This document shows positions 42,452 to 51,675 of a stretch of DNA of 64,000 bases, piece after piece. The translations under genes and the position numbers were made by a program. The DNA comes from an uncultured Candidatus Saccharibacteria bacterium (GTDB lineage: Bacteria; Patescibacteriota; Saccharimonadia; Saccharimonadales; Saccharimonadaceae), in assembly GCA_948851665.1 (NCBI GenBank), contig CAQOWG010000006.1, positions 4,026 through 68,025 of the forward strand, in the 5' to 3' direction. A model generated the notes under the pieces. That model was not told the origin of the DNA and searched no databases. It saw nothing but the letters and a program-made list of their open reading frames with translations. Numbering within the stretch: the stretch's first letter is position 1; every line of letters begins with the position of its first letter.

Positions 42452-43467
42452 TAATCCTCCTTTTGTTTTTTAATTTCGTCCAAAGTTTCCTCTGCGACGC
42501 CACCAAAGTACAAAACTAAACCGCGCTGGGCAGTGAGGCGGTTTTCAGCTTGATCCCAAGCAATCGAATGCGGGCCGTCTAGAACGTCATCCGTGACTTC
42601 CTCACCACGATTAGCGGGGAGACAATGCATGAATTTAACGTGCTCGTTCCCGGTCGCAGCAAGCATCTCGGCATTAACTTGATATTTGGGATAAAATTCA
42701 CGCATATAAACTTCTTTGGGGGTCTCCTTATCATAGAGACCATACCAAACATCAGTATAGATAAAATCGGCGCCCTCAAGCACAGCAGGGTTATCGGAAA
42801 CGTGAACTGAACCGCCATAGCGTTGATTATTAGCACGACCAATTTTTAGATATTCATCGGAAAGCCACTTGGCAGGGGGAGCGTATTGGACGAATTCCAT
42901 GCCCATTTTACTAGTAATCATCATGAGCGAACCACAAACTTGGGTACAATCACCGACAAAAACAACTTTAACTTTATCAAGAGGCTTACCTTCTGGCAAA
43001 TGATCGAAAATCGTAATGATGTCGCCAAGTTCCTGGGTAGGGTGATTCCAGTCAGACATGCCGTTAATAACTGGGACACTGGAACGAGCAGCTAGTTCGA
43101 GTACGCTTTCATGGTGATTGACACGAGCCATAATTAGATCACACATGCGTGCGAGGACTTGAGCGGTATCACCAATAGTTTCATGAGCACCAAGTTGAAT
43201 AGAGCCAGGGGCGAGGTTGAGTGCATGGCCACCAAGCTGTTCCATGGCAACTTCGAAAGACACTCGAGTACGGGTGGATTTTTGTTCAAAAATCATGGCA
43301 AGATTTTTGTGATAGAGGGTACTCAATGTCTTCCCGGATTTGATGTAGTCGCGAACAGTAGTGGAAAGCTTGATCATATCAAGCATTTCTGATTGGTCAA
43401 AATCAGTAGTATCTATGTAGTCTTTGTGTGTTGGTTTAGAGTGATCGAGTTGATATGGATTATACAT
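42451..43467 (-). CDS. ptcA: Putrescine carbamoyltransferase
   Basis: 338 residues. EQKSTRTRVSFEVAMEQLGGHAL (carbamoyl-phosphate site), NGMSDWNHPTQELGD, FVGDCTQVC, YTDVWYGLYDKE and MHCLPANRGEEVTDDV follow the putrescine rather than ornithine transcarbamylases. It splits carbamoylputrescine to putrescine and carbamoyl phosphate. TATAAT (minus) is 6 nt before the ATG, so it is probably leaderless. Carbamate kinase, needed for ATP, is not adjacent. Confidence 0.9.
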   Translation of the reverse strand: MYNPYQLDHSKPTHKDYIDTTDFDQSEMLDMIKLSTTVRDYIKSGKTLSTLYHKNLAMIFEQKSTRTRVSFEVAMEQLGGHALNLAPGSIQLGAHETIGDTAQVLARMCDLIMARVNHHESVLELAARSSVPVINGMSDWNHPTQELGDIITIFDHLPEGKPLDKVKVVFVGDCTQVCGSLMMITSKMGMEFVQYAPPAKWLSDEYLKIGRANNQRYGGSVHVSDNPAVLEGADFIYTDVWYGLYDKETPKEVYMREFYPKYQVNAEMLAATGNEHVKFMHCLPANRGEEVTDDVLDGPHSIAWDQAENRLTAQRGLVLYFGGVAEETLDEIKKQKED

Positions 43468-43583
43468 ATGCTTATTATAGCATATGCAAAAAGCTGAAGG
43501 AACTATTGACTTTTTAGTGGTTTAATTCCCTAGTGTTTCAGGTGGGCTTTGGGGCAGCGGTGAATTTATGCTATAATCAAGCC

Positions 43584-44639
43584 ATGGGAATTCAGAGACA
43601 GCAGGACCAGGAGCCGAACCAACCGAAACCAGAACGCATCGTAGATACGCGCATGGACGAGGAAAATTTGGCTGAACAAGCTGAGGAAATATCGCTTCGG
43701 CCGCTGACTTTTCAAGATTACGTAGGCCAGGAACGGTTGAAAAAAAATCTAAAATTAGCAATTGATGCCGTTAAAAAGCGCGATGATGGGACAACGCTCG
43801 ATCATGTGCTTCTATATGGCCCACCAGGACTTGGAAAGACCACAATGGCAAATATTATTGCGCACGAAATGGGCGCGAGCCTTAGAGTAACAAGCGGGCC
43901 AGCGATTGAACGGGCGGGCGATTTAGCTTCAATCCTAACGAATTTGCAAAATGGCGACGTATTATTTATTGATGAGATTCACCGATTGCGCCGAGCAGTC
44001 GAAGAGGTGCTTTATTCGGCGATGGAAGATTATAAACTTGATATCGTAATTGGTAAAGGTCCGGCAGCGCGAAGCGTGCGACTGGATTTGCCAAAATTTA
44101 CTGTAGTAGGAGCAACGACACGGACTGGTTCCCTGGCCGGTCCGCTGAGGGACCGCTTTGGCCTAATTCATCGTTTAGAATATTATAAAACTGCGGAAAT
44201 CGAGAAGATTATTGACCGGACGGCAAGAATTTTGGGCACGGAAATCGCGCCGGAAGCGACGAAGCTGCTGGCGACACGTTCACGCTTGACACCGCGGATT
44301 GCAAATCGCTTGACTAAGCGAGTACGGGACTATGCTGAAGTACATGGTAATGGTTTTATTGACGAGAAGTTGACTCGTGGAGCGCTAGAGCTAATGGAGA
44401 TCGACGAGCTAGGTCTCGATCCAGCGGATCGAAACATGCTGGAGTTGATGCTGGAAAATTATGGTGATAGGCCAGTAGGGTTGACGACAATTGCGGCGCT
44501 AACTGGTGACGAGGCGGCAACAGTTGAAGACTACTACGAACCATATATGTTACAGATGGGGCTAATTGAACGCACGCCTCGTGGACGAGCCGTGACTTTG
44601 AAAGCCAAGGAGCATTTAAAGAAGGTAAAAGGCGACTAA
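43584..44639 (+). CDS. ruvB: Holliday junction branch migration ATPase RuvB
   Basis: 351 residues from MGIQRQQ. RPLTFQDYVGQ, Walker A YGPPGLGKTT, Walker B LFIDEIHRL, ATTRTGSLAGPLRDRFG, and the C-terminal winged helix LEMDELGLD-like LMEIDELGLDPADRNML. TATAAT (43572-43577) is 6 nt before the ATG, so the start at 43584 and a leaderless mRNA are favoured. Confidence 0.95.
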   Translation: MGIQRQQDQEPNQPKPERIVDTRMDEENLAEQAEEISLRPLTFQDYVGQERLKKNLKLAIDAVKKRDDGTTLDHVLLYGPPGLGKTTMANIIAHEMGASLRVTSGPAIERAGDLASILTNLQNGDVLFIDEIHRLRRAVEEVLYSAMEDYKLDIVIGKGPAARSVRLDLPKFTVVGATTRTGSLAGPLRDRFGLIHRLEYYKTAEIEKIIDRTARILGTEIAPEATKLLATRSRLTPRIANRLTKRVRDYAEVHGNGFIDEKLTRGALELMEIDELGLDPADRNMLELMLENYGDRPVGLTTIAALTGDEAATVEDYYEPYMLQMGLIERTPRGRAVTLKAKEHLKKVKGD

Positions 44640-44677
44640 GCGCCGCCTTTGCATAGATTATTGAAAGGGTTGGAGAT

Positions 44678-45298
44678 TTACCAGTTTTTAACTTCGTCGA
44701 AACGACTGATGAGACTGGCGACGATTTTGCGGGTCGATCCGGAAACATTCTCCGGAATATCCTGCAGGTCGAAATACTCAAGTTCCAGATTTTCATAGTT
44801 GGGCTTGAGTTCCCCGGTGCAGTGCTTGGCGACATAAATTATCTTAATCGAAGAAATTATGTCACCGTTGGGGTAATAGTGTGGCGTGCCAGAAAGCTCG
44901 TCAAAAAGATGCAAATCTTCTATCTCGGCATCGAGACTAGTCTCCCGACTAATGTCACCAACTATACACTCTTTGACCGACTCTCCAGGGCCGACTGTAC
45001 CACCCGGAATGCTCCATTTACCGTCGTCACTACGACGCTCCAACAAAATACGCATGGAATCGTCCAGTACAACAGCGGTAGCGACCGAAAGCACAATCGG
45101 AAAATGTCCGACTAGCTTCCGTAAGGTCTTGATATAGCCATTAGTCTTGTCGCGCCAGGGCCACTGGGTCGGATCTTTCAGATCAGATTCATCCAGAGCC
45201 TTGATCGTTTCAATGAACTTCTTCTGCTCGTCATCAAGTATACCCCCCCCCATTTCGATTTTTTCGATGAACTGCATTAAATTTGGATTCATATTCAC
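44678..45298 (-). CDS. NUDIX-family protein with divergent Nudix box
   Basis: 206 residues. An N-terminal helical ~70 residues (DDEQKKFIETIKALDESD) precede a Nudix fold (VVLDDSMRILLERRSDDGKWSIPGGTVGPGES). The box reads GDISRETSL where REUxEExGU is expected, so metal binding may be weak. Start GTG 45298 (or ATG 45292); GAGGAG lies upstream. Substrate unknown. Confidence 0.72.
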   Translation of the reverse strand: MNMNPNLMQFIEKIEMGGGILDDEQKKFIETIKALDESDLKDPTQWPWRDKTNGYIKTLRKLVGHFPIVLSVATAVVLDDSMRILLERRSDDGKWSIPGGTVGPGESVKECIVGDISRETSLDAEIEDLHLFDELSGTPHYYPNGDIISSIKIIYVAKHCTGELKPNYENLELEYFDLQDIPENVSGSTRKIVASLISRFDEVKNW

Positions 45299-45457
45299 TG
45301 ATGAATCACTCCTCTCTTTCTGTGATGTGCAATTCAGCCAGCCAATACAAGATTGGCTAACTATACTACATTTACCATTGTATCACAGATTTCCAATTTT
45401 GTCAATACTTTTACGCTTATCAGAGGTGTGGTAGAATAGAACAAAGATGGAGGTATT

Positions 45458-46399
45458 ATGGAGCTGAATTACAAACCAGTGGCAGAACGGACGGTGGACG
45501 AGCAATACAAGCGGCTGATTCGCGAGGTGATGGAGAAGGGTATTCGAGGTCCGGGCGTAATGGTGGGGACGGATGGCAAAGAAGTTGATACAATTGATTT
45601 GATGGGGCCAACGCCGGCGCGGTTTAATATTCTAGAAAATGGCGTACCGCTAATTACGGAGCGGGAAATTAAGTTTTGGAAATCGTCGGTTGGCGAGTTG
45701 CTAGGTTTTATCAACGGCGCGCGCACGCAGGAAGAGCTGGAGAAATTTGGTTGCAAATGGTGGAAGTTTTGGGCGACACCAGAAAAATGCGCAAAACGAG
45801 GTTTGGAGCCGGGTGATATTGGCCCAGGGAGTTATGGTGCGGCGTTTACGCATTTTCCGACTGCTGAGGACCCGACTTATGACGCCGCTAAAGGCGTTGG
45901 TGGTTTTGACCAAATTACAGAAATCATCAAACAAATTAAGGAACGTCCGGAATTGAAGGCGCACTTTATCAGTCCATGGATTCCGCAGTATACGATTCGC
46001 AACCATGATCACCAACAAAAAGTGGTGGTGGTTCCCTGCCACGGGTGGATGCATTTTAGAGTTTTTGGCGACAAATTAAGTTTAGTGATGTTCCAACGCA
46101 GTTGCGATATTTTGATTGGATGTCCGACCAACTGGATTCAGTACTCGGCATTTTTGATTGCAATGGCAGAAGTGCTGGGGCTAGTTCCCTACGAGTTCGT
46201 TCATTTGATTTCCGATGCACATATTTATACCGACCAGCTGCCGTGGGTAGACGAAATTTTGTCGCGCAAGAGCCATCCGTTCCCAACTTTAAAGCTGGTA
46301 AATCGTCACGAGAACATTAAAGACTATCGTCCAGACGATTTTGAATTGACAGACTATACGGCAGAGCCGGCGATTAAGGGTATCCCAACGGCAATTTAG
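45458..46399 (+). CDS. thyA: Thymidylate synthase (ThyA type)
   Basis: 313 residues. The catalytic Cys is in VVVPCHGWMHFRV. QRSCDILIGCPTNWIQYSAFL retains Asp and the Asn that selects dUMP over dCMP, and DAHIYTDQ follows the pattern YxHxxQ. It uses methylene-THF to make dTMP. SD GGAGG lies 6 nt before the ATG. The next gene contains a dCMP-deaminase-like domain, which would supply dUMP. Confidence 0.92.
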   Translation: MELNYKPVAERTVDEQYKRLIREVMEKGIRGPGVMVGTDGKEVDTIDLMGPTPARFNILENGVPLITEREIKFWKSSVGELLGFINGARTQEELEKFGCKWWKFWATPEKCAKRGLEPGDIGPGSYGAAFTHFPTAEDPTYDAAKGVGGFDQITEIIKQIKERPELKAHFISPWIPQYTIRNHDHQQKVVVVPCHGWMHFRVFGDKLSLVMFQRSCDILIGCPTNWIQYSAFLIAMAEVLGLVPYEFVHLISDAHIYTDQLPWVDEILSRKSHPFPTLKLVNRHENIKDYRPDDFELTDYTAEPAIKGIPTAI

Positions 46400-46411
46400 G
46401 AAAGGAATAGG

Positions 46412-47896
46412 ATGGACGCAGAAAGAACAGCAAAACTAGAAGCAGCGCGGGCGGCTGGTAAGACTATTGGCCTTGTGCAAGGATCATGGGATATGTTCCA
46501 TTTGGGACATTTATGCTATCTGCAGAAGGCACGGCGAGCATGCGATTTTTTAGTGATTGCGATGGACGACGACGAAAAAATTCGTCATCGCAAGGGCAGT
46601 AACCGACCAATTATTCCACTTGAGGAGCGCTATCAAATGATTGAACGGCTGAATATCGCCGATATTCTGGTAGTGAAGCACTTAGGTGAGCCGCACTGGG
46701 GGTTGATTCGAGCGCTGAAGCCAGACGTACTAATCGCAATTAAAGAAAATTATAGCGATAATGAAGTAAAGGAGTTGGAGAAAATTTGCGGGGAGGTGCG
46801 AGTGTTGCCGCGTCAGGCTGCAACTTCAACTTCGGAGATTATCCGACGAACTCTGATCGCTAACGGTGTAAAGGCACTTTTGAAGCAAGACCCTCGGGTG
46901 AGTAATGCCGTACAACAGCTCAAAGAACGGCTGGGCGACTGGGAGAAGTTGCCAGAGCCATGGGGAGAACTTATCAATTATGCGGAGCGGTCGACTGACT
47001 GGATTGCACCGACGGCGTCGTGCTGTTTTTGGAATGGCAAATGGCGCTTTGGTACCAATAAAATTGACCAGAGCATTCCGAAAAAGGATATTGAGAAACG
47101 TTCGGAATTACTTTATTCGACAGTGGAGCACGGCGAGATTAACATGCTCAAAAAGATGGATGATGCCGATCTTTCGAATGCGCCAGTTTATACGATTCTC
47201 TTCCCCTGCGATCAGTGTATGAAGACTTTAATTGATAAGGGCGTGAAGACGATTTATTACCTGGAGGATCATCCGGATAGGGGCTGGAGCAAACGTTCGC
47301 ACGAACGAGCGGAGAAAAAAGGTATCCGCACGGTGCAGGTACGGGTGAACGAAGACGGTGAGGTGGTGGAACGCGAAGACGGTGCCGTGGAGACGATGAC
47401 TTTGGGGGAATCCAATGCGAAATACGGCCAATTCAAATATATTGATCCACGCAATGCACGAGAACAAAACCAGCTCGATGTAATGAAAGAGTTTGAGGAA
47501 AAAGGTTTGGATCCACTGGCGCCAGAAAACGTCAACGAAGACGAACAAGAAGTTCTGATGCGCAAGAAATACTGGTATGTCGTAAAAAACCGTTATCCTT
47601 ACCCTGAAGTAGAGCAACATATCGCGATTTTCGCGAATGATCCAATCTATGACATTGATGATGTAACGCCAAAAATGTGGGCGGAACTGCAAACAATCTG
47701 GAAGGAACTGAGAGAACAACTACAAATCCCGGGTGGGGCGTTCTGCTTCCGTTGGGGGGATACACTGCGTTCGGGCGCCTCACTCAAGCGGGTGCATGCG
47801 CATGTGATTACACCGACTTCGGGCAAGAAAACTCGCTTTAGTATTGGTTGCTCGCGACTCGGTATTAAAGACGGCTTGAAATGGGACGAAAAATAG
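46412..47896 (+). CDS. Three-domain fusion: nucleotidyltransferase, dCMP-deaminase-like, HIT
   Basis: 494 residues. Residues ~15-145 form a cytidylyltransferase-like domain (VQGSWDMFHLGHLCYLQKAR with HxGH, and TSTSEIIRRTL). Residues ~185-310 form a zinc deaminase domain (STVEHGEINML and ILFPCDQCMKTLIDKG, with the His, Glu, Cys, Cys set). Residues ~380-494 form a HIT-like domain (VEQHIAIFAND ... LKRVHAHVITPTSG). It follows thyA by 12 bp, so dCMP to dUMP conversion for dTMP synthesis is plausible. The roles of the other two domains are unclear. Confidence 0.85.
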   Translation: MDAERTAKLEAARAAGKTIGLVQGSWDMFHLGHLCYLQKARRACDFLVIAMDDDEKIRHRKGSNRPIIPLEERYQMIERLNIADILVVKHLGEPHWGLIRALKPDVLIAIKENYSDNEVKELEKICGEVRVLPRQAATSTSEIIRRTLIANGVKALLKQDPRVSNAVQQLKERLGDWEKLPEPWGELINYAERSTDWIAPTASCCFWNGKWRFGTNKIDQSIPKKDIEKRSELLYSTVEHGEINMLKKMDDADLSNAPVYTILFPCDQCMKTLIDKGVKTIYYLEDHPDRGWSKRSHERAEKKGIRTVQVRVNEDGEVVEREDGAVETMTLGESNAKYGQFKYIDPRNAREQNQLDVMKEFEEKGLDPLAPENVNEDEQEVLMRKKYWYVVKNRYPYPEVEQHIAIFANDPIYDIDDVTPKMWAELQTIWKELREQLQIPGGAFCFRWGDTLRSGASLKRVHAHVITPTSGKKTRFSIGCSRLGIKDGLKWDEK

Positions 47897-47933
47897 TTTA
47901 ACCTTGTGCTATAATTATTTAAAAGGAGAAAAT

Positions 47934-48488
47934 ATGAAGGAACTAGATAAAAACAGTCAGACCTGGAAAAATTTGGAAGCCGCTTTTGCTGGCGAGTCCC
48001 AGGCTCATACGAAATATCAGTACTACGCTTCACGCGCCAAGAAAGATGGTTACGAAAAAGTCGCTGAGGTGTTCACGGAAACTTCCGGCAACGAGAAAGA
48101 ACATGCCAAGATGTGGTTTAAGTATCTGCATGGCGGTCAAGTGCCAGATACGCGCGAAAACTTGATTGACGCAGCTGGCGGCGAGAACTACGAGCATTCA
48201 ACGATGTATGAAGATTTTGCTAAGGTTGCGCGCGAAGAAGGATACGATGAGATTGCTGAGAAATTCGAAGGTGTCGGAGCGATCGAGGCGGCACATGAGG
48301 CGCGCTATCTAGAATGGAAAGAACGCATTGATGACGGACTAGTCTTTAAGAGCGAAAAAATTACAATCTGGAAGTGCCGTAATTGCGGACATCTGCACGC
48401 TGGCGAAGAAGCGCCAGAGATCTGCCCGGTTTGTGCTCACCCGCGCGCCTATTTTGAGCGTTTTGTAGCTGAGAAATCCTTGCGCTAG
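47934..48488 (+). CDS. rbr: Rubrerythrin
   Basis: 184 residues. A ferritin-like di-iron domain (AFAGESQAHTKYQYY, TSGNEKEHAKMW, FAKVAREEGYDEIAEKFEGVGAIEAAHEARY) is followed by a C-terminal rubredoxin-type iron site (WKCRNCGHLHAG ... CPVCAHPRAYF). Reduces hydrogen peroxide, protecting a fermentative cell. SD AAAAGGAG precedes the ATG; TATAAT lies about 20 bp upstream. A strong terminator follows. Confidence 0.95.
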   Translation: MKELDKNSQTWKNLEAAFAGESQAHTKYQYYASRAKKDGYEKVAEVFTETSGNEKEHAKMWFKYLHGGQVPDTRENLIDAAGGENYEHSTMYEDFAKVAREEGYDEIAEKFEGVGAIEAAHEARYLEWKERIDDGLVFKSEKITIWKCRNCGHLHAGEEAPEICPVCAHPRAYFERFVAEKSLR

Positions 48489-48524
48489 GCTAGAGATCCC
48501 GCTAGATTATTCGTTTAGTGATAT

Positions 48525-48561
48525 AAAACTGCCCTAATATTCAGAAATTAGGGCAGTTTTT
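48525..48561. terminator. Bidirectional terminator between rubrerythrin and the pilus operon
   Basis: aaaactgccctaat pairs with attagggcagttttt around a short loop; A and T tracts on both sides serve both converging transcripts. Confidence 0.85.
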
Positions 48562-48601
48562 AGTATTCATATGGTCATACGTATATCACCATATGAATAC
48601 T
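48562..48601. repeat. Perfect 14-bp inverted repeat
   Basis: agtattcatatggt (48562-48575) and accatatgaatact (48588-48601) flank a 12-bp loop that itself contains the palindrome atacgtat. It directly follows the terminator. Confidence 0.6.
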
Positions 48602-48644
48602 AACATTGGCGCTGGGGCGACTTATCCAATCTTAGGGCGTAGGC

Positions 48645-49901
48645 TTAGAGTTCGCCGTTGTTGTCGCAGTAGCCTTTTTCGGTCCAGCAGTTAGAAGTAA
48701 TCCAAAAGTTCTTGCGGACAGCGTCGTCATCGCCGCTTTCAGTTTCGAGTGCAAATTGCGGGTAGGGGAAATAAAGATCAGCAGGGTCGAGGCGAGTTTC
48801 AACGCGACGCAGAAGCTGGTTGGTGCGACCAGTAGAGTCGACATTGACCTGGACACCTTTGAAGTTGATAGGGTTACCACTGCTATCAAGCAGAGCAACC
48901 GAAAAATCAGTCAAGCTGTCACCATAAGGCAAAGAGACGACTAAGAAGGCGTTGTCGCCGTTATGAAGAATTGCACTAACATCAAGTTCGACAACGCAGG
49001 CAAATTCCTGTTGAGAGCTACATTTAAGAGTATATGGAGAATGCATATTGCTGGCTCCATCATTTGCGCTATTCGCGACGTTACCGTTGCTGAGAATTTC
49101 GTTGTGACTTATGACCTTAGGATTGTCGCCGTTTTGGGCGGGGATGAAAACCATGGTGCTATCAATTGTATTGGCAGTATTATTCTCGGTACGAAACTCG
49201 TTAATGTTGACGGAATTGCCAGTCTTAATAAAGTTGAGTTGAACGGTAGGTGGTGTGGTCTTATGGTCGGCATTATCAAGTTTATTGTCACCGCGAAGGT
49301 TCTTAAAAGTATTATTGTTACTGTTGTTATTTGTACCTTGGTTGAGCTCAGAGTACCAACTAAAACGAACTTTAGCAACTTGACCGAGTGAGCTATCAGT
49401 AGCGCCACCAGTGGCATTGATACCAATTGGTACAACCTTAGTACGAGTATCAGAAGTGAGAACTCCACGATAATCCTGAGTGACGTCGGAAATAATAACG
49501 CATGTGTAAGCCTGATCGGCGGCGGTTTCTTCGGCGGCGCCACCACGAGATTCCTGAATTTTCACTTCCCCATCAACGCCATGAAGGATTTGACCGAGGG
49601 GAAAACCATCTTCACAATTTGTATCATTACTAAAAACGTTAATATTGCTGCAGGCAGCAGCGCTACCATTGGCATTGAGGCAGTTGAAATAACGGTTGAC
49701 GGCGATTTTAGCATCTTCGACACCGGCTAGAGCAGCATCGTAGGCAGACTGAGAAAGGTCATCATCGCTACTCTGCTCAACTTCAGAAAGAATAATGCGT
49801 GTAAAGCTAAGGGTGATGACCCCAAAAAGAATCGTAGCGAAGATAACGACGTAGAGCGAAGCGACGCCTTGGCGTTCAGACTTTAAGCATGACTTTTTCA
49901 T
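48645..49901 (-). CDS. PilX-like type IV pilus accessory protein
   Basis: About 418 residues. An N-terminal basic segment then GVASLYVVIFATILFGVITLSFTRI, the single helix typical of PilX/minor pilin accessory proteins, and a long extracellular domain rich in Asn/Thr. Last gene of the pilus operon. TATAAT (49908-49913, minus) lies 6 nt before the ATG at 49901, so it may also have its own leaderless transcript. Confidence 0.7.
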   Translation of the reverse strand: MKKSCLKSERQGVASLYVVIFATILFGVITLSFTRIILSEVEQSSDDDLSQSAYDAALAGVEDAKIAVNRYFNCLNANGSAAACSNINVFSNDTNCEDGFPLGQILHGVDGEVKIQESRGGAAEETAADQAYTCVIISDVTQDYRGVLTSDTRTKVVPIGINATGGATDSSLGQVAKVRFSWYSELNQGTNNNSNNNTFKNLRGDNKLDNADHKTTPPTVQLNFIKTGNSVNINEFRTENNTANTIDSTMVFIPAQNGDNPKVISHNEILSNGNVANSANDGASNMHSPYTLKCSSQQEFACVVELDVSAILHNGDNAFLVVSLPYGDSLTDFSVALLDSSGNPINFKGVQVNVDSTGRTNQLLRRVETRLDPADLYFPYPQFALETESGDDDAVRKNFWITSNCWTEKGYCDNNGEL

Positions 49902-49921
49902 AAGCATATTATATCACACCT

Positions 49922-50857
49922 TTACATTCCTGCGGTGCGAGCCGCAAAATTAAATTTATTAATGGAACAATAAGTAAATTCGGAGCCGAGATCGAGTAGC
50001 GCAGTGGTGGTTTCCTGGTCTTGGTCAAGATGATTGACGTCGCAGTAATCACCAGAACGTTCGATATTGATATTGCCACGTTCGGTTCCAAGAATAAATG
50101 TACCGGACATAAAGGTACGGAGAGTGACTTGGTCTTGAGAAATTGGGAACATGGCTAATTCATAAATCTGGAGGTCGAGATCAAAGGAATTGAGGAAGCC
50201 TTGTTCGGGTGTTTCGATGACGTTCTCGCGACCATTCGCTAGATGAGTGATATCAATCTCGGTAACATTGTTAATATTGCTACTATAATTAGAGTTCGTA
50301 ACAGCAGAGCAAACGCGATAAGATGGGTCTTTAACCCGAATCATCCGGAAATCATTGAGTTTAGTGGGATTATGAGAAGCTGCACTATAATTCGCGGAAT
50401 CGTAATAGACAAGGCTAAGTGGCGAGCCGCCGTTCTCGGTTCCGTAATAAGTGTTCCAGACGTAGGAATAGTTGCCAGTGCAGAAAACTCCACCGACTTG
50501 TACGTCAGTGTCGGTTTCGTTCCCTGGCGCAGTGCGACGAGCGAGTTTGTGCTGGAAAATAAAGTTATTGGCGTTATCTTTTTTGCAAGTATCCATATTA
50601 ACGCCATTAACGTGGCTGCTACAAAGGCTAGCTGTGTCGACTGATGGTGCAGAATTGATGGCGGTAGTAAATTCTTCAACTAAGCCACGACCAACACTGC
50701 CGACGGCTTTGACGGCAAGGCCTTTTTGATAGATAGTAATAACGTTGCTTGCAATGATTGAGATGCCGATCAATAGCAGGGAGATGAAAGCGGTTGCGAG
50801 CGAGAACTCGACCATAGTGAAACCGGATTTAGACTGTTCAGACTGTTTCATGTTCAA
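49922..50857 (-). CDS. Type IV prepilin-like protein
   Basis: 311 residues with a class III signal: KSG^FTMVEFSLATAFISLLLIGISIIA, where prepilin peptidase would cut after Gly and Glu5 (FTMVE) is kept. A large C-terminal domain with many aromatic residues follows. ATGA overlap with the upstream prepilin gene. Confidence 0.85.
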   Translation of the reverse strand: MNMKQSEQSKSGFTMVEFSLATAFISLLLIGISIIASNVITIYQKGLAVKAVGSVGRGLVEEFTTAINSAPSVDTASLCSSHVNGVNMDTCKKDNANNFIFQHKLARRTAPGNETDTDVQVGGVFCTGNYSYVWNTYYGTENGGSPLSLVYYDSANYSAASHNPTKLNDFRMIRVKDPSYRVCSAVTNSNYSSNINNVTEIDITHLANGRENVIETPEQGFLNSFDLDLQIYELAMFPISQDQVTLRTFMSGTFILGTERGNINIERSGDYCDVNHLDQDQETTTALLDLGSEFTYCSINKFNFAARTAGM

Positions 50858-51675
50858 AGTCCTCCTGGATTATAAAGTCGAATAATCGTATCAAGCGAAG
50901 TGGGAGCATTGCTACCGGGGGCATACCAGCAAGCCTGGATGTAAAAGTCATAAAAACGACTATCGGCGTCCTTGACGGCCACAACCCAAATACCCTCAAT
51001 TTGACCAACAGCGCGATAGCGCAATGGGTCGGTCGATAGCGCGCCGGTCACCGATGAATTATCGGAATCCTCGTCATAAGTTTCTCCGTTCAGCCCACGA
51101 ATATAGACGATACGGGAGTTGAGTGAAGCGGGCTGGAAGAGGTCACGGGTGGCAGCGTCGGCAGCAGAGATATAAATACTATTGTTCTGACCAGTAATAT
51201 TGCCAATCGTATCATTAACACGGCTAATCTGGCGCGTATTAATCACAAAAGCACGGTTATCGGAAAGGATTTTATTATTGTCTTTATAGACCGTATCGCA
51301 GGCATCTAACGGAGACGGGATGCTGTAGTTATCAGTATTATGAGTGTCATTGGGGTCGTATGGGTTCATGGCGCGGCCAGTGATCAATTCCCAAAGAGTT
51401 TTGAATTGCTGGCATTTTTCTCCTTTGGCGACAATAGAACTATTGCACGTTGGCAATGTTAGTTCCGAAGTGTAGGAGCTATGAATGAAACGCAAAGCTT
51501 CGGCCTGAGCGTTTATTTCATTGCGAGCAGTAGAAAGTTCAAGTGAGCGTTCGCTATTAGCTACACCAAGATTCATCATGGCAATGGAGATGATGGCGAC
51601 CGCAGCAAAAATAGCAATAGCAAACATTACTTCGATGAGTGTATCGCCGCGCTTTACTGAGTTTTTCATCGGCAC
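50854..51675 (-). CDS. Type IV prepilin-like minor pilin
   Basis: 273 residues: KRG^DTLIEVMFAIAIFAAVAIISIAMM gives a prepilin cleavage site and Glu5. Extracellular domain with a Cys pair (DACDTVY and IQACWY). It overlaps the preceding prepilin gene by 10 nt. Confidence 0.85.
   Translation of the reverse strand: MPMKNSVKRGDTLIEVMFAIAIFAAVAIISIAMMNLGVANSERSLELSTARNEINAQAEALRFIHSSYTSELTLPTCNSSIVAKGEKCQQFKTLWELITGRAMNPYDPNDTHNTDNYSIPSPLDACDTVYKDNNKILSDNRAFVINTRQISRVNDTIGNITGQNNSIYISAADAATRDLFQPASLNSRIVYIRGLNGETYDEDSDNSSVTGALSTDPLRYRAVGQIEGIWVVAVKDADSRFYDFYIQACWYAPGSNAPTSLDTIIRLYNPGGL

Noticed and set aside
44678..45298. MutT-type antimutator assignment
   Set aside because: The Nudix box is too divergent (GDISRETSL) to assign a substrate.
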